DNA of 64,000 bases from Flavobacteriaceae bacterium UBA5534. Its GTDB lineage: Bacteria; Bacteroidota; Bacteroidia; Flavobacteriales; Flavobacteriaceae. Below, piece by piece: positions 8,010-15,809 of this stretch (positions are counted from its first letter, which is position 1; each line of letters opens with the position of its first letter). The stretch spans positions 59,814-123,813 of the forward strand of contig DINS01000029.1 in NCBI GenBank assembly GCA_002426015.1. Reading direction: 5' to 3'. A program made the translations under genes and the position numbers. The notes under the pieces are model-generated. The model made no database searches and was not told where the DNA came from. It saw only the letters and a program-made list of their open reading frames with translations.

Positions 8010-10421
8010 TTATCTTAACTTTGGATAATCTGACGGATTGACTTCGTGCAACATACTGTAAATAGCTTCAAAAATATCTTCAACCGAGGGTTTTGAGAAA
8101 TAATCACCATCGGTTCCATAGGCTGGTCTGTGTGATTGCGCAGCCAAGGTCTTTGGAGCACTATCAAGATATTGATAGCCATTTTGTGTATTGATGATCT
8201 CATTTAAAATATAAGCAGAAGCACCACCAGAAACATCTTCGTCGATAATCATCAATCGGTTGGTTTTGGCCAGACTTTTGACTATATCGTGATTCAAATC
8301 AAAAGGCAATAACGACTGTACATCGATAATTTCTACATCGATACCAACTTCTTGTAGTTCTCTAGATGCTTGTTCTACCAATCGTAAAGTTGAGCCGTAG
8401 GATACCAACGTAATATCTGTACCTTCTTTAATGGTTTCAACAACACCAAGAGGCGTTTTGAACTCACCAAGATTGGTCGGCATTTTTTCTTTAAGACGAT
8501 ATCCATTTAGACATTCAACGATAAGAGCTGGCTCGTCGCTTTCTAACAATGTGTTATAAAACCCAGCTGCTTTGGTCATATTTCTTGGTACCAGTACGTG
8601 GATACCACGAACCAAACTGATAACGCCACCCATTTGTGAACCAGAATGCCAAATACCTTCGAGTCTGTGGCCTCGTGTTCTAATAATCAAAGGTGCTTTT
8701 TGTCGTCCTTTGGTTCTGTAATGTAAGGATGCCAAATCATCGCTCATAATTTGAAGCGCATATAAAATGTAATCTAGATACTGAATTTCAGCAATTGGTC
8801 GTAAACCACGCATGGCCATCCCAATACCTTGACCAAGTATGGTTGCTTCGCGTATACCTGCATCTGCGACTCGAAGTTCACCATATTTTTCCTGTAACCC
8901 TTCAAGCCCTTGGTTAACATCTCCAATATGTCCAGCGTCTTCACCAAAAACTAGGACTTCTGGGTATTTACTGAAAATGGCATCAAAATTTTCTCTAATG
9001 ACCACACGACCATCAACATCTTCAGCTGATTCGTCATAGGTTGGTTTTACTTCCTTAACGTTCAAAGCTGAAAGATTGGATTCGCTATGTAAATGCGAAC
9101 TGTATCTTGGTTGGTTGTTTTCTATATAAGAATTAATCCATTGTTGTAAAGCTGTTTTTTCAGCCGATACATCAGATATTACGTAGCGTAATGCCTTGCG
9201 GCATGCCGATATGATATCTTTTCTTATAGGCTCAACGATGGAGCTTAAGTCATTTGCAATTTTACTTATGAATACTTTGTTCGCTGAAGAATCTGCCAAA
9301 TTGTTCAGCACCATAACGGCTTCTTTTTGCTCGGCTTGTATAGGTTTTATATAAGCGTCCCAAGCAGCTTTTTTGCCATCTCTGACTTCTTTTTTTATGG
9401 CTTTATCGATGATGTCTAATTCGTCTGCATTGGCAATGTTGTTGCTTAACATCCATTCACGCATTTTTACAATACAATCGAACTCTGTCTCCCATGCCAA
9501 TCGTTTTTCGCTTTTGTAGCGCTCATGCGAACCAGAAGTTGAGTGTCCTTGTGGCTGTGTCAATTCGACAACATGTATCAATACTGGCACATGCTCTTCT
9601 CTGGCAATTTGTGATGCTTTTTGATAGGTTTCTACCAATGCAGCATAGTCCCAGCCGTTGACTTTTAAGATTTCAAACCCGTTGTGTTTTTTATCTCTTT
9701 GGAATCCCTTTAGAATTTCTGAAATATTTTCTTTGGTAGTTTGATGTCTTGCATGTACCGAAATACCATATTCATCATCCCAGACACTTATAACCATAGG
9801 CACTTGCAATACACCAGCCGCATTAATGGTTTCAAAAAACAGGCCTTCACTGGTACTTGCGTTACCAATGGTTCCCCAAGCGACTTCATTTCCTTTATCA
9901 GAAAAATTGGTAGTATCTATGCCTTTGACGTTTCGATATATTTTTGATGCTTGTGCCAATCCCAATAAACGTGGCATTTGCCCTGCTGTTGGTGAAATAT
10001 CAGCACTAGAGTTTTTTTGATTGAGCAGGTTGTTCCAATGGCCTTGTTCGTCTAGACTATGGGTTCCAAAATGGCCTCCCATTTGACGTCCAGCCGACAT
10101 TGGATCGTGTTCTAAATCGGCATGACCATACAAACCTGCAAAAAACTGTTGAACGCTCAATTGGCCAATGGCCATCATAAACGTTTGGTCTCTATAATAG
10201 CCAGAACGGAAATCACCTTTTTTAAAGACCTTGGCCCATGCGAGTTGAGGTACTTCTTTGCCATCCCCAAAAATTCCAAATTTTGCCTTTCCTGTCAATA
10301 CTTCTCTACGACCTAATAAACTACACTCTCTACTGGTTACAGCAATTTTGTAATCATTTAGGACTTCTGACTTAAAATCTTCAAAAGTCATGTCTTTTTC
10401 AGTATTTGATTTCGTTTGCAT
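8010..10421 (-). CDS. Fused alpha/beta E1 component of a 2-oxoacid dehydrogenase
   Basis: An 803-aa fusion of E1-alpha (about 1-400) and E1-beta (about 450-803). The alpha half has the thiamine diphosphate region GNASTSEGLFFETINAAG and the HERYKSEKRL loop. The beta half has FGEDAGHIGDV, RVADAGIREATILGQGIGMAMRGLRPIAEIQ and the C-terminal transketolase domain. This two-in-one form is normal for Bacteroidota and is usually annotated as branched-chain 2-oxoacid dehydrogenase E1. It decarboxylates a 2-oxoacid and passes the acyl group to the E2 lipoyl domain. No E2 or E3 gene is nearby, so the substrate cannot be fixed. The start is chosen at ATG 10421 (MQTKSNTEKDMTF); ATG 10391 is also possible. 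Confidence 0.88.
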   Translation of the reverse strand: MQTKSNTEKDMTFEDFKSEVLNDYKIAVTSRECSLLGRREVLTGKAKFGIFGDGKEVPQLAWAKVFKKGDFRSGYYRDQTFMMAIGQLSVQQFFAGLYGHADLEHDPMSAGRQMGGHFGTHSLDEQGHWNNLLNQKNSSADISPTAGQMPRLLGLAQASKIYRNVKGIDTTNFSDKGNEVAWGTIGNASTSEGLFFETINAAGVLQVPMVISVWDDEYGISVHARHQTTKENISEILKGFQRDKKHNGFEILKVNGWDYAALVETYQKASQIAREEHVPVLIHVVELTQPQGHSTSGSHERYKSEKRLAWETEFDCIVKMREWMLSNNIANADELDIIDKAIKKEVRDGKKAAWDAYIKPIQAEQKEAVMVLNNLADSSANKVFISKIANDLSSIVEPIRKDIISACRKALRYVISDVSAEKTALQQWINSYIENNQPRYSSHLHSESNLSALNVKEVKPTYDESAEDVDGRVVIRENFDAIFSKYPEVLVFGEDAGHIGDVNQGLEGLQEKYGELRVADAGIREATILGQGIGMAMRGLRPIAEIQYLDYILYALQIMSDDLASLHYRTKGRQKAPLIIRTRGHRLEGIWHSGSQMGGVISLVRGIHVLVPRNMTKAAGFYNTLLESDEPALIVECLNGYRLKEKMPTNLGEFKTPLGVVETIKEGTDITLVSYGSTLRLVEQASRELQEVGIDVEIIDVQSLLPFDLNHDIVKSLAKTNRLMIIDEDVSGGASAYILNEIINTQNGYQYLDSAPKTLAAQSHRPAYGTDGDYFSKPSVEDIFEAIYSMLHEVNPSDYPKLR

Positions 10422-10575
10422 AATTAGAGTCTTTGGATGTTGCAAAGTTAGCTAAAGTTTCTATGTTTTACAATGTGTCAAAATGTTATTTTATTGAAAA
10501 AAAATCAATAAAACAGTGTTTTAATCAATAATTTGTAATAAAAACTTGATAAACACCAAATCTATTAAATAATGT

Positions 10576-13410
10576 TTAATACCATTTGCGCCTAAATAAT
10601 CCAAATAGGGCTTGAGGGTCGACTGTAAATTTAATCCTAATTTTTTGGTCATAGTGAGGTTGCCCAATTTCCCAACCCAAATTGGAATAAATAGGAAAGT
10701 AGAGTTCAAAATAATCGGTAACTAGATCTAGTCTTATACCAGAGTCGTACACAACTTTTGCAGTGTTGTATTTGTTTTTTACCAAACCAAGGTCGCCATA
10801 TACTTCGATATACTTCCAAAGGGTTGTACTCATATTAGTAGTTGCAATCCATTGGTTGGCAAATGGTGTGTTTAATTTTGATTTAAAGCCACCTTCGGCA
10901 ATAATGATTTGTTGACTAAATATACCAGTAGCTTCCGAGCGACCTAAATAGTTATAATCAAATAAATAATCGGTTGGTCTGTCTAATGCAAAACTGAAAT
11001 AGTCAGAACTTGCATCTGTTTTATTGTATAGGAATGTGCCTGCAAAAAAACGGAAATTAAACTGTCTATTAGTTTCTGAAAGCTTTCGATATTCATAGTT
11101 TAATGCAATTTTTCCAAATTGTTTTGAAAGTTGAAAATCAGTAAACCAACTGTTAAAGTTGATTAATCCCGAATCGGAGTTGACATAGCGAATATTGAAT
11201 ACTTTATAATCTGGGTCATCAATAACAATAAGTGGATTGTCTTTAATGGTTCGAGATATATCGACATATCTCAAATGCAATGCACTCGACTCGTTAGAAC
11301 GAAAATCTTTGTCATTTCTAAAGTCAAATGCTAAACTTGGGGTTATTTTGGTCACAAATGCGTTTTCTGCAAAGGAAGAGTAACCAAAACCAATACCATA
11401 TCTGATGCTGTACAGATCTTGGTTTTCTATATTATGCTGATAAATTATTGAAGTGCCTCCTGTGAGTGTTTTTGATTTTGTGGCATATTGCGGTGATATT
11501 TTATAGCTTAAGTTTTTGCGCAACAGGGTCTTGTTGTACATTTTCATTCCAAGCAATACACCATCATAAATATTATTGAACTCGACAATGGGCATAAAGA
11601 ACACCTGACTGTAATTTGGGTCCTCAACATCTTTTAAAAGTCTAAACTGTAATGGCTTATTGTTAAAAAAGAAGCCTTTAAGAGATTTCCAGTTATCCCT
11701 TAAGTTATACTCCGGAATGGAATTGTCGTAATTCAATACCAGTTTATTGGTATCTTCACGAGCAATTGTTAAGGTTTTTGAGTCTGTAACGTTCTCAATC
11801 CATGTTTTAGAAACTATCGAATCGTTATTCATTGTAAACAACGAAACTGGCATTGAATTATTTCGTTTATTTTTAATGGTAAGCGTGATTGAATCATTGG
11901 TCTTGGTGACATCTTTTATTTTAAAATCGATTTTTTTTCTAGTTTGTAGATAATCAGTAAAAAACCAATCAATATTTTTGGTAGTATTTTGTTTTAAAAG
12001 TGCTTCAAAATCGGCTGATGTTGTACTTTCTAGTTTTTTGTTATCGAGATATTGACGGATAGTAGTTTCCAAAACATCGCCATTGATAAAATCATCCAGA
12101 TATTTTAACCCTATACCTGCTTTATATTTTCCCGCAATATTGGCATTAAATTTAATCAATGAATCTTTGGCCATTGTCAATGGTTGGTCTCGATTGGTTC
12201 TTGCCATTTGCATGTAAAACAGATTGTATTGCTCATTAAAGTTTAAATCGGCTGCATGAAAAGAGCGAATTCCCCAAACTCTGGCGAGTGATCCCAAAAG
12301 TTTCATGTCTGGATAATTTTCTTCTACATATTTCATTAAGTAATATACTTGTATGCCATCTTTTAACCAATAATCTGTTCGAGGATTAAGCAATAATGTG
12401 TTATTCAAGTAATTATTAAGTGCTGTCTTTAATATTTTTAATTCGTACTGTAAATTATTTGGAAAAGGTCTTATGAAATCTGGTAATTGGTTGAGGCCAT
12501 ACAAAGGGTCTTTTTTGTATTCAATATCGGTTATCATCAATGTTTTATGAGGATATTCACCTAGGTTATCAGTAATAAACCTTACTATTTTATCATTTAT
12601 AATGGCATTTTCAGCAGGTTTAATGCTTATTTCTTCAATATCGGAAAGGATAGCAAAATTATCGGTTTGTGTGAGTCTAAACCTTGGATATTTGTTTAAA
12701 AACAACTTTGTGTCGATGCGGTCCTTGCCATAAAGACTAAAGATCTGTGTGTTTGCGCCTTGGGTCACACTTACTCTATCCAATTCTGAAAACACGGCAT
12801 AGTTAACAGGAAACTCGATGTGCAATAGAACATCTGCTTTTGGTGTATATAAATCATCTAGATTTTTATTACTGTAATAATGCCATTCGCCATCATAGAC
12901 CGCAGGTGTGATGTACCAATGTTTTAAGTTGTAATTGCCTTCTTCTGTAACTCCATAATCTGTAAACGTTGCGTCTGGAATCATTGAGGTATAAGTGAGC
13001 TTTATATCATAAAACTCTTGTGGCAAAAGAGGTTTGTTTAACGTTACCTCAATGACATCGATTTGATCTTTAATTCTTGTATAGGCCATTGATTCGTTTT
13101 CGATGTTGGTCAATGATGTTATGACGGTAAAACCACGCTCGTTACTTTTAGCAAAGTGAAATTTAGTATTGAATTCTTCTGCGATGCGCTTTGCTAAAGG
13201 TGTTGATTTGGTCGAAAAACTATTGATCCAATCATTCAAATAAATGACTTTTAATGTGTCTTTGCTTGTGTTTTGAAATCGAATATGCTGTTCAAATTTG
13301 ACAAGTTTTTGAGACATGTCAAATTTAGCATTGAGTTCTATGCTGTTTTGTCCATACATTAGTCCATTGACCGTGACAGATAATATTGTAATAAGGAAAC
13401 GTAACTTCAA
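10576..13410 (-). CDS. Degenerate M1-aminopeptidase-like protein with C-terminal barrel-like region
   Basis: A 944-aa exported protein (signal MKLRFLITILSVTVNGLMYG). Residues about 20-250 resemble the N-terminal saddle of M1 peptidases, and about 270-490 the gluzincin domain. The zinc-binding HExxH is absent, and the usual WLxEG glutamate motif reads WLKDG. Residues about 620-944 are rich in alternating aromatic strands (YRKLSETNRQFNFRFFAG, FELYFPIYSNLGWEIG) and end in Trp-Tyr, like an outer-membrane beta barrel. I infer an outer-membrane pseudo-peptidase. Its start overlaps the stop of the secreted nuclease gene by 4 bp, in an operon that begins with the LOG protein. Confidence 0.75.
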   Translation of the reverse strand: MKLRFLITILSVTVNGLMYGQNSIELNAKFDMSQKLVKFEQHIRFQNTSKDTLKVIYLNDWINSFSTKSTPLAKRIAEEFNTKFHFAKSNERGFTVITSLTNIENESMAYTRIKDQIDVIEVTLNKPLLPQEFYDIKLTYTSMIPDATFTDYGVTEEGNYNLKHWYITPAVYDGEWHYYSNKNLDDLYTPKADVLLHIEFPVNYAVFSELDRVSVTQGANTQIFSLYGKDRIDTKLFLNKYPRFRLTQTDNFAILSDIEEISIKPAENAIINDKIVRFITDNLGEYPHKTLMITDIEYKKDPLYGLNQLPDFIRPFPNNLQYELKILKTALNNYLNNTLLLNPRTDYWLKDGIQVYYLMKYVEENYPDMKLLGSLARVWGIRSFHAADLNFNEQYNLFYMQMARTNRDQPLTMAKDSLIKFNANIAGKYKAGIGLKYLDDFINGDVLETTIRQYLDNKKLESTTSADFEALLKQNTTKNIDWFFTDYLQTRKKIDFKIKDVTKTNDSITLTIKNKRNNSMPVSLFTMNNDSIVSKTWIENVTDSKTLTIAREDTNKLVLNYDNSIPEYNLRDNWKSLKGFFFNNKPLQFRLLKDVEDPNYSQVFFMPIVEFNNIYDGVLLGMKMYNKTLLRKNLSYKISPQYATKSKTLTGGTSIIYQHNIENQDLYSIRYGIGFGYSSFAENAFVTKITPSLAFDFRNDKDFRSNESSALHLRYVDISRTIKDNPLIVIDDPDYKVFNIRYVNSDSGLINFNSWFTDFQLSKQFGKIALNYEYRKLSETNRQFNFRFFAGTFLYNKTDASSDYFSFALDRPTDYLFDYNYLGRSEATGIFSQQIIIAEGGFKSKLNTPFANQWIATTNMSTTLWKYIEVYGDLGLVKNKYNTAKVVYDSGIRLDLVTDYFELYFPIYSNLGWEIGQPHYDQKIRIKFTVDPQALFGLFRRKWY

Positions 13411-14678
13411 TGTGTGATTACAAACTTTAAAGGGTTAATATGATGTTGAGGTAAAACGATATAATAAAGCCCATTTGCCAACATGGACATATCCTCATTG
13501 ATATATATCGAGTTTTTGGTGTTTATGGTTTTTATCAGTTTGCCAATACTGTCATAAACGTTTAAAGTTTGATTAGATATAAATTCTGGATGCACTTTTA
13601 AAACCAACAGATCATCGATCATATTACCATAAACAAATTCGATAGGTGAAACAATGGCAACATCATCAATACTTAATGATTGTGTGGTTTGTAATTGTAA
13701 TGTAACGGGAAGATGGTCACTAAAATTGTATAGAGCATCTCTTATTGTAAACGAATAATCACTTCCTGCACAATCTATAGAGTTGATTTCTTGATTAAAA
13801 CAATTGGTGTTATTGTTGTTTCCAAAGACTTTATAAGAATTTGTCACATAATATAAATCGGTATTGGTGAGCATGTTTTGAGAGGTCAATATAAAATCGA
13901 AACGATCATCAAAACCTCCTGTGGCTCCACCTAGACCAGTTTGGGTACGAGTCGATTGTGTGAAAACATCTAAATAGTTTGAGTTGCTGTGCCAACTACC
14001 AACTCGGTTTGCTGGATCTTTAAAAACAATGTTGTTGGATGTGTCTAAAAGCTCTACAAATCCATCTTCTGAACTGGTGTAAACATTAAAATCGCCAGCT
14101 AGCACAACATTGCTGTCTGGAGGGAATGTGTCTAAATAGGTTTCTAAATCGATGACCATCTGCAGTCGTAAAGCCTCATTGTCAACACCACTAGATGCTT
14201 TTAAATGGCAAACTATAAAATCAATATAAATAGGATTGGTGTTTTGTTGTATGGTATTTAACTTTAGTTTATAATGGTTAAAATCACGATATATGGTCGT
14301 CACTTCAGCCTGACTTTCCAAAAGAAATTTAGAACTGTCAAAATAGATTAGATTTTGTAAATCGTTTTGGTCGCCAAAGGTGTCATCAGATGTGTTTAAC
14401 ACAAAGTTTGCCATCGAATAGGTTGCATTGACACTCTGCTGTATCATGTTGAGAATGTCATTTCCAGCAGCTTCGTTGTTCAATTCACATACCATAAAAA
14501 CATCTGGCTGATAATCAGATAATATGGTTTGGAGATACTGAATTCTATTAGGAGGTATATCCTGTAATGGAAAATTGAGCAAGTTATAAAACATGACCTT
14601 AAAGGTTTCTTGTGCCACCAAGCTGTTGAGCCCGATTACAAAAACCAAAAGTGTCAAAATCCTACTTTTTTTCATCAT
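13407..14678 (-). CDS. Secreted endonuclease/exonuclease/phosphatase family protein, T9SS sorted
   Basis: A 423-aa protein with a signal peptide (MMKKSRILTLLVFVIGLNSLVAQ). It then has an EEP-fold catalytic domain: MVCELNNEAAG (metal-binding Glu), LAGDFNVYTSS (GDFN motif), DDRFDFIL and SDHLPV (catalytic SDH). The last about 80 residues (LNVYDSIGKLIKTI ... MLANGLYYIVL ... LKFVITH) form a type A type IX secretion sorting domain. It is probably an extracellular or surface nuclease or phosphodiesterase. The start codon touches the end of the LOG gene and its end overlaps the following M1-like gene, so the three are cotranscribed. Confidence 0.85.
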   Translation of the reverse strand: MMKKSRILTLLVFVIGLNSLVAQETFKVMFYNLLNFPLQDIPPNRIQYLQTILSDYQPDVFMVCELNNEAAGNDILNMIQQSVNATYSMANFVLNTSDDTFGDQNDLQNLIYFDSSKFLLESQAEVTTIYRDFNHYKLKLNTIQQNTNPIYIDFIVCHLKASSGVDNEALRLQMVIDLETYLDTFPPDSNVVLAGDFNVYTSSEDGFVELLDTSNNIVFKDPANRVGSWHSNSNYLDVFTQSTRTQTGLGGATGGFDDRFDFILTSQNMLTNTDLYYVTNSYKVFGNNNNTNCFNQEINSIDCAGSDYSFTIRDALYNFSDHLPVTLQLQTTQSLSIDDVAIVSPIEFVYGNMIDDLLVLKVHPEFISNQTLNVYDSIGKLIKTINTKNSIYINEDMSMLANGLYYIVLPQHHINPLKFVITH

Positions 14679-15367
14679 TAGAAATTAGGGCTCAATTCAA
14701 ATTCTTTATAGAAACTGTCTAAAATATTTATGACTTCTTCTGGAGTGTCCACCAAATGGATAAGGTCTAAATCTTTAGCACTTATGTTGCTGAACTTATC
14801 TAATAATGTTGATTTAACCCAGTCTAACAATCCTGACCAAAAGTCAGTGCCCACTAGAATAATTGGGAATTCTTCGATCTTGTTGGTTTGGATCAAGGTA
14901 ATGGCTTCAAACAATTCGTCCAATGTTCCAAAACCTCCAGGCATGACCACAAACCCTTGAGAGTATTTTACAAACATCACCTTTCTTACAAAAAAGTAAT
15001 CAAAATCGAGGCTTTTATCAGAATCGATATATGGATTGTCGTGTTGTTCAAATGGCAATTCGATATTTAGTCCAACCGAAGTTCCTCCTGCAATGTGAGC
15101 TCCTTTGTTACCTGCCTCCATAATACCAGGTCCACCACCAGTAATAACACCATAACCATGCTCCACAATTTTTTGAGCCACTTCTTCGGCCAATTTGTAA
15201 TATTTATGGTCTGGTTTGGTACGTGCAGAACCAAATATTGAAACGCAAGGTCCTATTTTGCTCAACTTTTCATAACCGTTTACAAATTCGCCCATGATCT
15301 TGAATATTGCCCAAGAGTCGTTGGTTTTTATCTCATTCCAAGCTTTGCTATGTTTTTCTAATCTCAT
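14678..15367 (-). CDS. LOG family Rossmann-fold protein (TIGR00730 type)
   Basis: A 229-aa protein with both signature motifs of the LOG family: GGGPGIMEAGNKGAHIAGG (nucleotide phosphate loop) and PGGFGTLDELFEAITL. Characterised members are cytokinin riboside 5'-monophosphate phosphoribohydrolases, and bacterial relatives cleave purine nucleotides at the N-glycosidic bond. It is cytoplasmic. It is the first gene of a reverse-strand operon with two exported proteins, and its stop codon overlaps the next start by one base. The physiological substrate is not known for this group. Confidence 0.88.
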   Translation of the reverse strand: MRLEKHSKAWNEIKTNDSWAIFKIMGEFVNGYEKLSKIGPCVSIFGSARTKPDHKYYKLAEEVAQKIVEHGYGVITGGGPGIMEAGNKGAHIAGGTSVGLNIELPFEQHDNPYIDSDKSLDFDYFFVRKVMFVKYSQGFVVMPGGFGTLDELFEAITLIQTNKIEEFPIILVGTDFWSGLLDWVKSTLLDKFSNISAKDLDLIHLVDTPEEVINILDSFYKEFELSPNF

Positions 15368-15532
15368 TATTCAATATAGTTGTTAAGATGTTTATTTATA
15401 TTCAAATCTTCACTTTTATTCTAATGAAGTTTCTACGACTGACAAATTTAAGCGAAAATAGCAGAAATAGGCAATTTGAATCTATTTTAAAGTTTTATTA
15501 TTTTTTTTGATTGCTGAATGGCTATAAAAAAG

Positions 15533-15560
15533 AAAAGGCAAACCAAAAGATTTGCCTTTA
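15533..15560 (-). terminator. Rho-independent-type terminator after the lmo0937-like gene
   Basis: A 9-bp perfect stem, AAAGGCAAA with TTTGCCTTT, and an 8-nt loop. On the reverse strand it is followed by a T-rich tract. It lies 22 bp past the stop of the small membrane protein gene. Confidence 0.75.
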
Positions 15561-15581
15561 ATAATAAAATTATAATTTATT

Positions 15582-15749
15582 TTAAAGTGGCTTTCTGCCA
15601 GAAATGATATTATACAGTATAGCTATAATAGCTAAAACGAGCAGAATATGAATTAATTTACTGGTTCCTAATCCCGCTATAATACCAAAGAAACCTAAAA
15701 TCCAAACGATAATACAAATAACGGCTACTAACCAAAGAAGACTTCTCAT
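15582..15749 (-). CDS. Small lmo0937-family membrane protein
   Basis: A 55-aa protein with two hydrophobic helices (MRSLLWLVAVICIIVWILGFFG and LIHILLVLAIIAILYNIISG), matching the short lmo0937 family that is widespread in Bacteroidota and Firmicutes. The start is taken at ATG 15749. An in-frame upstream ATG (15785) would add 12 residues lying outside the conserved family length. The function is unknown, and many relatives are stress-induced. It sits alone between uvrA and the LOG operon, with its own terminator. Confidence 0.75.
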   Translation of the reverse strand: MRSLLWLVAVICIIVWILGFFGIIAGLGTSKLIHILLVLAIIAILYNIISGRKPL

Positions 15750-15809
15750 AATAGTTGTTTTTAGAGTTATATTACTAAAATACACAATTCTATGTGAAAT
15801 AACTAAAAA

